DNA of 64,000 nucleotides from DASSKP01 sp035695045. Its GTDB lineage: Bacteria > Actinomycetota > Actinomycetes > JAFAQI01. Numbering within the stretch: the stretch's first letter is position 1; each line of letters opens with the position of its first letter. The position numbers and the translations under genes are program-made. Where the stretch lies: positions 1 to 64,000 of the forward strand of contig DASSEX010000081.1 of NCBI GenBank assembly GCA_035695045.1, given 5' to 3'. Shown piece after piece: positions 26,466 through 34,581 of the stretch. The notes under the pieces are model-generated. The model was not told the DNA's origin. It made no database searches and worked only from the letters and a program-made list of their open reading frames with translations.

Positions 26466-28103
26466 AGGCCGATGCAGGCGAGCTGCCGTCTGTTGCGCGG
26501 CATAGCGCGCCCACGAGCCGGCCGCGATGGCACGGTCGGTGATCTGTGGCAGAGCGGTCAGCTGGAGGACGAGGCGGCCGTTGACCTCCGCGATGCGCAC
26601 GCGATCGCCGACGAGGCGCCGCCACGGCGTCGGAAGCGGGTGGTCGCCCGGCGGCAGGTCCGCGTCGCGCCCCGTCAGTGGCCGGACCACGCGCTCGCCG
26701 TCACGCTGCAGCTCGACGAGCAGCCGCAGCTCGTGACCCACCGTCGGGCGGCCGAGCGCCTTGCCCAGAGCAACGAGATCGAGGCGTCCGCTGAACCGGA
26801 CGTCGGCCCCCGCGTCGGTCAGCAGGAGCGGGCCGGACCACAGCACACCGCCGAGCCGCCCGCGCACGAGGATCCGGCCGGCCAGGGACTGAGCCGGCCC
26901 GAGCCGGCCGAGGACGTCGTACACGCGTCCGTCGCAGAACAGGCTGTCGCCCTCCCAGCGAGCGTGGTCGACCGTGGCGAGGAACGGTGTCGCCGCGAAG
27001 GCGGCGGAGAGCACGCCCGTCGCGGTCACGTCGAGAGCGTCGCCCGCGTCGGGATGAGCAGACGTCCAACGCAGCCGGTCGCCGCCTTCGACGGTCAGGT
27101 CGGACGCCAGGCCTCCGGTCACCGCGAAGTCGGCCGCCGCCAGCACGCCGGGCAGGTCTCCGCGGGCCGCGAGGACTGCCGCGACCCTGGGGCCGACCGG
27201 CTCGACCGGCCAGCTCCGCTCGTCGATGCCGGTCAGGTACTTCTGCGCCAGGTCCAGCAGTGCCTGCCGGTCATCGGTACGACGACCACGGAGGTCACGC
27301 AGGAACACGGTGAAGTCCGCCGACAAGAACTTCACCTGCTTGGCGCGAACGACCGCGGCCGGCACATCGACGCGAGCGAGATGCGCGTCGATGCGGCGAT
27401 GCACCTCGAACCGGTCCTGCCAGTTGCGGAGCTCCGTGCGGTTGGTGATGGAGGGGATGTCCGCGTCACGCCGGACGTTCCAGACGTAGACCAGGTCGGG
27501 CACGACGGCGATGCGCCGGGCGCTCACGTAAGCCGCGGTCGTGAAGAGCAGATCCTCGTAGAGGAGCCCCTCCGGGAACGACAGGTCGTTGTCCGTGAGG
27601 AAGCGGCGCCGGTAGAGCTTCGCGGGGGCAGGCGTGTCGAACAGCTGCTCCGGACGCTCGGCGATGCCGTCGACGACCGCCGCGCGGGCATAGAGCCGGC
27701 GGTGCGCCTCGATGTAGCGCGTCGGCCGGTGGTGGCGCCGCACCCACCGGCCGCACACGATGTCGGCGTCGGTGCGCCGCGCCGCGCGCAGCAGCCGGCT
27801 GCACGCCGGCCGGGGCAGCGCGTCGTCGCTGTCGAGAAACGTGACGTAGTCGCCCGTCACGAGTGACATGCCGACGTTTCGTGGGCGGCTGCAGCCCCCG
27901 CTGTTGGTCTCCAGCCGGTGGTAACGGACGCGTTCATCCGCGGCCGCGAGGGCCGCCGCGACCGTCGGCGTCTCGTCGTCCGATCCGTCGTCGACGATGA
28001 CGACCTCGAGGTCGCGAAGGGTCTGCGTCGTCGCCGACCGGACAGCTGTGCCCAGGTGCTGCGCGTCGTTGAAGCAGATCACGACGACCGACACCGCGGG
28101 CAT
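26463..28103 (-). CDS. GT2 family glycosyltransferase, long form
   Basis: A 546-residue protein whose first 230 residues form a GT2 domain: [45 protein letters not shown] and [12 protein letters not shown]. The remaining part is the same kind of beta-rich linker region found in the 15187 and 34578 proteins, but the protein stops before any TagF-like domain, ending in a basic TAARLHRP tail. It is probably a cytosolic-face surface-polymer glycosyltransferase. ATG 28103 follows TAGCGT (28110-28115) at six bases and diverges from accD5 across only 17 bases. It interrupts the birA-accD5 neighbourhood known from mycobacteria. Confidence 0.83.
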   Translation of the reverse strand: MPAVSVVVICFNDAQHLGTAVRSATTQTLRDLEVVIVDDGSDDETPTVAAALAAADERVRYHRLETNSGGCSRPRNVGMSLVTGDYVTFLDSDDALPRPACSRLLRAARRTDADIVCGRWVRRHHRPTRYIEAHRRLYARAAVVDGIAERPEQLFDTPAPAKLYRRRFLTDNDLSFPEGLLYEDLLFTTAAYVSARRIAVVPDLVYVWNVRRDADIPSITNRTELRNWQDRFEVHRRIDAHLARVDVPAAVVRAKQVKFLSADFTVFLRDLRGRRTDDRQALLDLAQKYLTGIDERSWPVEPVGPRVAAVLAARGDLPGVLAAADFAVTGGLASDLTVEGGDRLRWTSAHPDAGDALDVTATGVLSAAFAATPFLATVDHARWEGDSLFCDGRVYDVLGRLGPAQSLAGRILVRGRLGGVLWSGPLLLTDAGADVRFSGRLDLVALGKALGRPTVGHELRLLVELQRDGERVVRPLTGRDADLPPGDHPLPTPWRRLVGDRVRIAEVNGRLVLQLTALPQITDRAIAAGSWARYAAQQTAARLHRP

Positions 28104-28108
28104 GCTCG

Positions 28109-28115
28109 TACGCTA
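28109..28115. promoter_or_regulatory. Symmetrical overlapping -10 boxes, divergent leaderless promoters
   Basis: TACGCTA reads TACGCT on the plus strand (28109-28114) and TAGCGT on the minus strand (28110-28115). Each is six bases from its start codon: ATG 28121 for accD5 and ATG 28103 for the GT2 gene. Confidence 0.6.
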
Positions 28116-28120
28116 CGGCC

Positions 28121-29716
28121 ATGACAGCGGAGCCGCAGGAGACGCCTGCACACCCCGACCTGCACACGACCGCAGGACGGCTGGCGCAGCTCGACCACAA
28201 GCTCGACGAGGCGCTGCATGCCGGTTCGCAGGCGGCGGTCGACAAGCGGCACGAGGCCGGGCGCATGACCGCACGCGAGCGGATCGAGGCGCTGCTCGAC
28301 CCCGGTTCGTTCGTCGAGCTCGATGCCCTGGCCCGGCACCGCGCTCACGGGTTCGGCGTCGAGGACAAGCGGCCGTACGGCGACGGCGTGATCACCGGGC
28401 ACGGGACCGTCGACGGTCGTCCGGTATGCGTGTTCAGCCAGGACTTCACCGTCTTCGGCGGCAGTCTCGGCGAGGTCTTCGGCGAGAAGATCGTCAAGGT
28501 CATGGATCTCGCGATGAAGACCGGCTGCCCGCTGGTCGGCATCAACGACTCAGGCGGTGCCCGCATCCAGGAAGGTGTCGTCGCGCTGGGTCTCTACGCC
28601 GAGATCTTCTACCGCAACGTCATGGCGAGCGGCGTGGTTCCGCAGATCTCCCTGGTCATGGGCCCGTGTGCGGGCGGAGCGGTCTACTCACCGGCGATCA
28701 CCGACTTCATCCTGATGGTCGACGAGTCGTCCCACATGTTCATCACCGGGCCCGACGTCATCAAGACCGTCACGGGCGAGGACGTGACCTTCGAGGAGCT
28801 CGGTGGTGCGCGAACGCACAACACCAAGTCCGGGGTCGCGCACTTCGTCGCGAACGACGAGGCCGACTGCCTCGAGCTCACCAGGGCGCTGCTGTCGTAC
28901 CTACCGAGCAACAACCTGGAGGACCCGCCGTCCTACGACGACGAGGACCTCGAGGCGATGACCGACGATGCGTTCCTCGACACCTTCATCCCTGACTCCT
29001 CCAACCAGCCCTACGACATCAAGACGGTCGTCGAGCACGTCGTCGACGAGGGCGAGTTCCTCGAGGTGCACGCCCTGTTCGCGCCGAACATCGTCTGCGG
29101 TTTCGCCCGCATCGACGGACACAGCGTCGGCGTGGTCGCCAACCAGCCGATGTCGTTCGCCGGAACCCTCGATATCGACGCCTCGGAGAAGGCCGCACGC
29201 TTCGTGCGCACGTGCGACGCCTTCAACATCCCGATCGTGACGTTCGTCGACGTACCAGGGTTCCTGCCGGGCACGGCACAGGAGTGGGGCGGCATCATCC
29301 GGCGCGGGGCCAAGCTGCTCTATGCCTACGCCGAGGCGACGGTGCCGAAGGTGACCGTCATCACGCGCAAGGCCTACGGCGGCGCCTACGACGTCATGGG
29401 CTCGAAGCACCTGCGCGCCGACGTGAACCTCGCGTGGCCGACCGCGGAGATCGCCGTGATGGGGGCGCAGGGTGCCGCCAACATCCTCTACCGCCGCGAG
29501 CTGGCCGACGCCGAGGATCCGGACGCGCGCCGCAAGGAGCTGGTCGCCGACTACGAGGACCACTTCGCCAACCCCTACATCGCCGCCGAACGCGGCTACG
29601 TCGACGCCGTCATCCGGCCCTCGACGACCAGACGCGAGCTGGTGCGTGCTCTCCGCCTGCTGCGGACGAAGCGTGAGTCGCTCCCGCCGAAGAAGCACGG
29701 GAACATCCCGCTGTGA
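28121..29716 (+). CDS. accD5: Acyl-CoA carboxylase beta subunit (AccD5-like, propionyl-CoA type)
   Basis: Carboxyltransferase of the propionyl/acetyl-CoA carboxylase complex, making methylmalonyl-CoA or malonyl-CoA; 531 residues, cytosolic hexamer in the family. Motifs: [31 protein letters not shown] (acyl-CoA site), [23 protein letters not shown] in two adjacent blocks, and [16 protein letters not shown]. It ends in KKHGNIPL, as expected for AccD5. ATG 28121 is at leaderless spacing from TACGCT. Its stop overlaps the accE start. With accE and AccA3 it should form the complete complex, and the mutase subunit at 52574 is a possible consumer of methylmalonyl-CoA. Confidence 0.93.
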   Translation: MTAEPQETPAHPDLHTTAGRLAQLDHKLDEALHAGSQAAVDKRHEAGRMTARERIEALLDPGSFVELDALARHRAHGFGVEDKRPYGDGVITGHGTVDGRPVCVFSQDFTVFGGSLGEVFGEKIVKVMDLAMKTGCPLVGINDSGGARIQEGVVALGLYAEIFYRNVMASGVVPQISLVMGPCAGGAVYSPAITDFILMVDESSHMFITGPDVIKTVTGEDVTFEELGGARTHNTKSGVAHFVANDEADCLELTRALLSYLPSNNLEDPPSYDDEDLEAMTDDAFLDTFIPDSSNQPYDIKTVVEHVVDEGEFLEVHALFAPNIVCGFARIDGHSVGVVANQPMSFAGTLDIDASEKAARFVRTCDAFNIPIVTFVDVPGFLPGTAQEWGGIIRRGAKLLYAYAEATVPKVTVITRKAYGGAYDVMGSKHLRADVNLAWPTAEIAVMGAQGAANILYRRELADAEDPDARRKELVADYEDHFANPYIAAERGYVDAVIRPSTTRRELVRALRLLRTKRESLPPKKHGNIPL

Positions 29717-29946
29717 GCGAGAACGGTGAGGCGCAGCGCGACGCGCCGATGCTGCGGGTCGTGCACGGCGGCGACCCGGGCCCGGAGGCCCTCGCCGCGC
29801 TCGTGGTCGCGGTGAGCGCCAGGGCCGTATCCACAGCCGAGCCGCCCCGGCGACGGTCCGGCTGGGCCGATCGCGGCGCGATGCTGCGGCGGCCGCTCGA
29901 GCACGGTCCCGGCCGCTGGGTCGCGAGCGGCCGGCGCTGGCGGTGA
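29713..29946 (+). CDS. accE: Acyl-CoA carboxylase epsilon subunit (AccE)
   Basis: Small accessory subunit found only with actinobacterial acyl-CoA carboxylases, needed for full activity of the AccA3-AccD5 complex in studied species. The 77-residue product has the family hallmarks: [22 protein letters not shown] near the N terminus, then SGWADRG, and a C-terminal [15 protein letters not shown] 29713 overlaps the accD5 stop (GTGA), so it is co-translated. The equivalent gene in M. tuberculosis is accE5 (Rv3281). Confidence 0.88.
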   Translation: MSENGEAQRDAPMLRVVHGGDPGPEALAALVVAVSARAVSTAEPPRRRSGWADRGAMLRRPLEHGPGRWVASGRRWR

Positions 29947-29969
29947 ACGAGAACTTAATGCCCCCCGCG

Positions 29970-29975
29970 TAGGCT
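29970..29975 (+). promoter_or_regulatory. -10 box of YVTN lipoprotein gene
   Basis: TAGGCT seven bases before ATG 29983, predicting a leaderless or nearly leaderless mRNA. Confidence 0.5.
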
Positions 29976-29982
29976 GGTCACG

Positions 29983-31185
29983 ATGCGTCGCTTCCCAGCC
30001 GGTCTCGCCGTTGCCGCCCTGATCCTCACGGCCTGCAGTGCGACGAGCGGACAGGCCGAGCGGGTGACGACCGGGGCCTCCCCGTCCGCCTCGGCAACGG
30101 CGACCTCCTCACCGAGCCTCACGCCGCGTCCGACCCGCGCCGCCGCGTCGCTGCGCGGTCTGCTGCCGGGCATGCCGGCGCCGTTGTCGCCGACGGACAT
30201 CTATGCCGCGGACCGACCTGGCCGCCTCTCCGCCGTCGTCCGGCACGACCCCGCGCTCGTCTACGTGCCCAACAGCGAGTCCGGGACGCTCGACGTCATC
30301 AGCCAGAAGACGTTCCAGATCGTGGGGCACTACCAGGTCGGCCGGCTGCCGCAGCACGTCACGCCGTCGTACGACATGCGCCGGCTCTACGTGCTGAACG
30401 ACCAGGGCAACAGCGTCACGGTCATCGACCCGCGCACCGGCAAGCCGGGCCGGACGATCCCGGTCACCGACCCCTACAACATGTACTTCACCCCCGACGG
30501 CAAGTACGCCATCGTCGTCGCGGAGGCGTTGCAGCGTCTCGACTTCCTCAACGCCCGCACGATGCAGCTGGTGCACAGCCTTCCTGTCGACTGCTTGGGC
30601 ATCGACCACGCGGACTTCACCGCGGACGGTCGATACGCCGTCTTCTCGTGCGAGTTCTCCGGCAAGCTGCTGAAGCTCGACGTCGCGAAGCAGAAGGTCG
30701 TCGGCATGATTCACGTCAAGGAAGGCGGCTCGCCGCAGGACGTGAAGACCTCGCCGGACGGCAAGGTGATGTACGTCGCCGACCAGTACGCCAACGGCGT
30801 GCAGATCATCGATCCGAAGCGCTTCAAGGAGATCGGCTTCCTGCACACGGGCGTCGGGGCGCACGGCCTCTACGTCAACCGCTCGTCGACGTGGCTCTTC
30901 GTCACCAACCGGCGCGAGGGCAGCGTGAGCGTGATCGACCTGCGCACGCGCAAGGTGATCCACACGTGGCACATCCCCGGCGGCGGCAGCCCGGACATGG
31001 GCGGTCTGTCGGCCGACGGCAAGGTGCTGTGGTTGTCCGGCCGCTACAACAGCGTCGTCTACGCCCTCGACGCGCGGACAGGGCGCCTGCTGGCGAAGAT
31101 TCCCGTCGGGTCCAGCCCGCACGGCCTCTGCGTGTACCCGCAGCCGGGGCGTTACTCGCTCGGGCACACCGGCGTCTTCAGATAA
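29983..31185 (+). CDS. YncE/YVTN-type beta-propeller lipoprotein
   Basis: Secreted lipid-anchored protein, 400 residues. The signal peptide ends in the lipobox LTAC (about residues 15-18), so Cys18 should be acylated, and the mature protein begins with a Ser/Thr/Pro-rich spacer. Repeated blades follow: VYVPNSESGTLDVI, LYVLNDQGNSVTVIDP, MYFTPDGKYAIVVAE, VMYVADQYANGVQIIDP, LFVTNRREGSVSVIDL and a last VYALDARTGRLLAKIPVG, giving about seven blades. It is probably a cell-surface binding or scaffold protein; no catalytic residues were identified. The final bases overlap the convergent GT2 gene by eight. Confidence 0.85.
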   Translation: MRRFPAGLAVAALILTACSATSGQAERVTTGASPSASATATSSPSLTPRPTRAAASLRGLLPGMPAPLSPTDIYAADRPGRLSAVVRHDPALVYVPNSESGTLDVISQKTFQIVGHYQVGRLPQHVTPSYDMRRLYVLNDQGNSVTVIDPRTGKPGRTIPVTDPYNMYFTPDGKYAIVVAEALQRLDFLNARTMQLVHSLPVDCLGIDHADFTADGRYAVFSCEFSGKLLKLDVAKQKVVGMIHVKEGGSPQDVKTSPDGKVMYVADQYANGVQIIDPKRFKEIGFLHTGVGAHGLYVNRSSTWLFVTNRREGSVSVIDLRTRKVIHTWHIPGGGSPDMGGLSADGKVLWLSGRYNSVVYALDARTGRLLAKIPVGSSPHGLCVYPQPGRYSLGHTGVFR

Positions 31186-32038
31186 CAGGAGGCCGGCCGG
31201 CTCGGGTCATCCGCCAGGCCGCTCTCCAGCCGATCGGACGGCGTTCGCCGCAGGGCTGACGGAGGCCGTCCCGCCACCCGCGCAGCGCCTCCCGGCGCGC
31301 GGCGCCCTGCGGCACGCGGGCGAGCGTCAGCACGAACCAGACCGCGAGGTAGACGGCGGCGACCGGCGCGGGCAGGTTGCGGCGGGCGAGCCACACCCGG
31401 TTGCGCCCCTGCATCCGGAAGTACGCCGGGTCACGCCCCGGCTGCTTCGCATCGTGCCAGCACACCAGCGCACCGGCGTAACGCACCCGATGCCCTCCGT
31501 CGATGACGCGCCACGCGAGCTCGACGCCTTCGTGCTGGTAGAAGTACACCTCCGGCCAGCCACCGGCCGCCGCGAGCACGTCGCGCCGCGCGACGACCGC
31601 TCCCTCCCACAGCGCCGCGAGGTCACTGTCCCGGCCCGCGTCGCCGACGCGCAGCCGCGGTACGAAGGAGCGCGGCGTCTCCCCCGTCACCGGGTCGACC
31701 GGACGCAGCTGCACCACTCCGATGTCCGGGTTCGCGTCCAAGAGCTCCGCGGCCCTCGCGAGCACGTCGTCGTCGGCCAGGGCAGCGTCGTCATCGAGGA
31801 AGAACAACAGCTCGCCACTGACATGTGGCACACCCGCGTTGCGGCCGGCCGGGATGCCGACGTTCTGGGGAAGCCCGACACCGCGCACGTCCGGAGGCAG
31901 GCCACTGGGCTGCCAACCGTTGCCGACGACGACGACGTCGAGAGAGACGCCACGTTGGGACAGGATCGAGCGCAGCGCCCGCTCCAACAGCTCCGGTCGG
32001 TTGCCCATGGTGAGGACGACGCAACCGATGCCGGTCAT
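31178..32038 (-). CDS. GT2 family glycosyltransferase
   Basis: Compact GT2 enzyme of 286 residues resembling rhamnosyl/galactofuranosyl-type transferases. Motifs: CVVLTMGNRPELLERALRSI, VVVGNGW, PQNVGIPAGRNAG, LFFLDDDAALADDD (metal-binding DDD), and WEGAVVARRDVLAAAGGWPE with the later ELAWRV acceptor region. A C-terminal hydrophobic stretch (PVAAVYLAVWFVLTLA) may anchor it to the membrane. ATG 32038 overlaps the stop of the CDP-alcohol phosphotransferase gene, making it the last gene of a five-gene minus-strand operon. Sugar specificity is unknown. Confidence 0.85.
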   Translation of the reverse strand: MTGIGCVVLTMGNRPELLERALRSILSQRGVSLDVVVVGNGWQPSGLPPDVRGVGLPQNVGIPAGRNAGVPHVSGELLFFLDDDAALADDDVLARAAELLDANPDIGVVQLRPVDPVTGETPRSFVPRLRVGDAGRDSDLAALWEGAVVARRDVLAAAGGWPEVYFYQHEGVELAWRVIDGGHRVRYAGALVCWHDAKQPGRDPAYFRMQGRNRVWLARRNLPAPVAAVYLAVWFVLTLARVPQGAARREALRGWRDGLRQPCGERRPIGWRAAWRMTRAGRPPVI

Positions 32039-32826
32039 CGCAGTCGCGCTGACGTCAGGATCGTCAGCAGATGCAGCAGGCAGACGAGGACGCCGACGAC
32101 GGCGAGGACGACGGCAAGCACCTGATGACCGACGGTCGAACCCGCGACCAGGTCGACGACGGCGACCGCCACGAGGACCACCGACAGGTCCCAGGCGAGC
32201 AAGAGACGGTTGATCGGGACGGCGTACGCGAGACGGCGTAGCCGGCGGATCCCGGAGACCTGCGGCGCGACAGCCGTCGGCTCGAAACGAGGCAGCCCGA
32301 CATAGGCACGCGCCACGTGCACGAGGTCGGTCTCCGCCCTGCTGACCAGGACGAGCACGGCGCCGAGCAGCCCGAGTGTCGTCCAGCCGCCGATCGACCC
32401 GAGGCCACCGTCGGCATGCACCCCGACCGCGCACACGACGGCTGCGTCGGTCGTGTAGTGGCCGAAGCGGTCGAGGTAGATCCCGCGCGGACTGCTCCAC
32501 TGACGCCAGCGCGCGAGTTCTCCGTCCGAACAGTCGCAGAGCAGCTGCAGCTGGATGAGTGCGACCGCGACGAAGTCGGACCACGCCGACGGCACGGTGA
32601 GCACCAGCGCCGCGGCCAGCCCGCTGACCACCATCAGCCAGGTGAGGCCGTCCGGCGTTGCCCTGGTGGGGATCAGCGCCCGGGTGAAGTGCAGCGACAC
32701 CCGGCGCATGTAGAGCCGGCCCATCCAGTGCTCGCGACTCACGTCCTCGACGAGCGCCGGCGGATGAACGATCGCGCGCAGCTCCTCGAGCGAGGGCCGC
32801 GTGCGCTCAGCCGAAGGCGGCGACAT
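32035..32826 (-). CDS. CDP-alcohol phosphatidyltransferase family protein
   Basis: Integral membrane phospho-alcohol transferase, 263 residues with about six helices. The catalytic motif starts at Asp98: D98, D101, G102, A105, R106, G115 and D119 are present, but the last acidic residue of the canonical motif is His123 (sequence YLDRFGHY). In the family this motif binds CDP and two metals, so the substitution is notable. An N-terminal cytosolic segment of about 60 residues precedes the membrane part. It is fourth in an operon with a nucleotidyltransferase and a glycerol-1-phosphate-dehydrogenase-like enzyme, which suggests it uses a CDP-alcohol made by them. The start overlaps the upstream gene by 20 bases. 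Confidence 0.85.
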   Translation of the reverse strand: MSPPSAERTRPSLEELRAIVHPPALVEDVSREHWMGRLYMRRVSLHFTRALIPTRATPDGLTWLMVVSGLAAALVLTVPSAWSDFVAVALIQLQLLCDCSDGELARWRQWSSPRGIYLDRFGHYTTDAAVVCAVGVHADGGLGSIGGWTTLGLLGAVLVLVSRAETDLVHVARAYVGLPRFEPTAVAPQVSGIRRLRRLAYAVPINRLLLAWDLSVVLVAVAVVDLVAGSTVGHQVLAVVLAVVGVLVCLLHLLTILTSARLR

Positions 32827-33844
32827 AGTCGTCGACCCGCTTGCGGACGTCCGCCTCCGGCAGGTCGAGGTGCTCGAGGATCGTGAACCGTTCGGGCCGC
32901 GTCGTCGGGGCGTGCACCACAGCGGCGGTGAACTGCTCGCTGGTGAGCGTGATGTCTCCCGGCAGCCTCGGCAGCTGGTGCCGCCGCAGGCACTCGTCGA
33001 TCAGCTGCTGCTGCCTCTGGTCGCCGCGTAGGAACGCACAGAAGAGCGCGCCGACACCGGCGAGCTCGCCGTGGTTGCTCACGCCCGGGAAGAGCTGGTC
33101 GATGGCATGGAGGATCTCGTGGTCGCCGCCGCTGCAGGGCCGGCTGCTGCCGGCGACCGCCATTGCCAGGCCGGACAGGATCAGCGCCTCGGCGAGGGTC
33201 ACCAGGAAGTCGGCCGACTCGATCGAGTCGGGCCTGAAGACGACGGCGTCCGCTGCCGCGCGCGCCATGGCCGCGGCGAGCCCGTCGATCTGCTCGCCGC
33301 GCTCGTCGGCCGCGAGCTGCCAGTCGGACAGAGCGGACAGGTTGCTGACCACGTCGCCGATGCCGGACCGCACCATCCGCTCGGGCGCGCGCTGCACGTA
33401 GTCGAGGTCGACGAACACGGCGAGCGGGATGTGCACGCCGTACGAGCCCTTCCGTCCTTCGTGCTCCAGCGACGCGACCGGTGACGCGATGCCGTCGTGC
33501 GACAGGTTGGTCGCGACCGCGACCATCGGCAGGCCGGTCAGGCTCGCGGTGTACTTCGCGACGTCGAGCGTCCGCCCGCCGCCGATGCCGACGACGGCGT
33601 CGTACGACGACTGACGCAGGCGCACCGCGAGCTCACGGGCGGAGTCGACGGATGCTTCCTCCACCGGCAGGACATCGGCGTCGGTGAGGGTCGGCGCGAG
33701 CACCTCCGCGATGGCCTCGCCCTGGCCGGGACCGACGAGGACGGCGACCCTCCCCCCGGCGGAGATGCCACCCTCGGCGAGCAGCCGGCGAAGTCCCGTG
33801 ATCGCGCCGCGCCGCACGTCGACCGTGAGCGGCGACGCGATCAT
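32807..33844 (-). CDS. sn-Glycerol-1-phosphate dehydrogenase-like (AraM/EgsA family)
   Basis: NAD(P)-dependent metalloenzyme, 345 residues. The family reduces dihydroxyacetone phosphate to sn-glycerol 1-phosphate. The cofactor loop GIGGGRTLDVAK lies at 86-97, and the metal/substrate motif NLSHDGIASP has Asp117. Metal-ligand candidates are His242 (GGDHEILH) and His258 (SNHGELAG). This SHDGIASP pattern is typical of glycerol-1-phosphate dehydrogenases rather than ordinary iron alcohol dehydrogenases. ATG 33844 is used, five bases after the nucleotidyltransferase stop. It is third in the operon, between a nucleotidyltransferase and a CDP-alcohol phosphotransferase. A related dehydrogenase acting on another phospho-alcohol or keto-sugar cannot be excluded. 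Confidence 0.78.
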   Translation of the reverse strand: MIASPLTVDVRRGAITGLRRLLAEGGISAGGRVAVLVGPGQGEAIAEVLAPTLTDADVLPVEEASVDSARELAVRLRQSSYDAVVGIGGGRTLDVAKYTASLTGLPMVAVATNLSHDGIASPVASLEHEGRKGSYGVHIPLAVFVDLDYVQRAPERMVRSGIGDVVSNLSALSDWQLAADERGEQIDGLAAAMARAAADAVVFRPDSIESADFLVTLAEALILSGLAMAVAGSSRPCSGGDHEILHAIDQLFPGVSNHGELAGVGALFCAFLRGDQRQQQLIDECLRRHQLPRLPGDITLTSEQFTAAVVHAPTTRPERFTILEHLDLPEADVRKRVDDYVAAFG

Positions 33845-33849
33845 CCGGG

Positions 33850-34581
33850 CTAGTAGTGGCACGCGATCTCCCGCGCCTTCGCGAGGTCGTCGTGGTTGTC
33901 GACCTCGACCCACGCGACCGTCCCGATCGGCGCGACATCGACCAGGCCGCCGCGGTCGGCGTACTCCTGGTAGCCGTCCTCGTAGTAGAGGCCGGTGTCC
34001 CGGCGCCAGGTCGCCTCGAGCGCCTCCGCGAGCCCGTCGGCTGCGGCAGGGGCGATCCGGGTCACGCCGATGTACTCCCCCGCAACCTCCGCCGGGTCGA
34101 GCTCTTTGTTGATGCGGGTCATCGTCCCGGCCGGACCGAGGATGATCTTCATCTCCTCCTCGGCGAGCGGCTTCACGTCGTCCATCGCGAGGAGGATCTC
34201 CCGTGGCTCCGTGGCGAGCAGAGTCTTCTCCACGGAATCGGGATGCACGGTGTCGCCGTTGCACAACAGCACACCCTCGGCGAAGAACTCACGCGCCAGC
34301 CACAGCGAGTAGGCGTTGTTCCACACCGTCGCCCTGTCGTTGAAGACGGTCCGCAGCCGGACACCGTGCCGTCGCTGCAGCGCCTCGACGCGGTTGTCGA
34401 TCTGGTGCGCCGCGAAGCCGGTGACCACGACCACATCGGTCAGGCCCACCTGCGCGAGGTTGTGCAACGCGATGTCGAGGATCGACGTGTCGTCGGCGAC
34501 CGACAGGAGCGTCTTCGGAAGGTCGTCCGTCAACGGGGAGAGCCGGCGACCCGCGCCCGCGGCGAGAACGACTCCGATCAT
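33850..34581 (-). CDS. Sugar/alcohol-phosphate nucleotidyltransferase
   Basis: A 243-residue NTP transferase of the LicC / inositol-phosphate cytidylyltransferase type. The N-terminal nucleotide motif GVVLAAGAGRRLSPLTDD is followed by PKTLL (residues 3-26), then VVVTGF, the WNNAYSLW block, LLCNGDTVHPD (metal Asp) and the C-terminal EVDNHDDLAKAREI. Such enzymes couple CTP (or another NTP) to a phosphorylated alcohol or sugar. Its stop TAG is five bases before the dehydrogenase start, and its ATG overlaps the stop of the 34578 gene. Operon context suggests it activates the product of the dehydrogenase for the CDP-alcohol phosphotransferase, but the substrate is an inference. Confidence 0.82.
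   Translation of the reverse strand: MIGVVLAAGAGRRLSPLTDDLPKTLLSVADDTSILDIALHNLAQVGLTDVVVVTGFAAHQIDNRVEALQRRHGVRLRTVFNDRATVWNNAYSLWLAREFFAEGVLLCNGDTVHPDSVEKTLLATEPREILLAMDDVKPLAEEEMKIILGPAGTMTRINKELDPAEVAGEYIGVTRIAPAAADGLAEALEATWRRDTGLYYEDGYQEYADRGGLVDVAPIGTVAWVEVDNHDDLAKAREIACHY

Noticed and set aside
32039..32584. N-terminal extension of the GT2 gene ending at 31178
   Set aside because: It overlaps the CDP-alcohol phosphotransferase gene; the ATGA junction at 32038 gives a normal GT2 N terminus.
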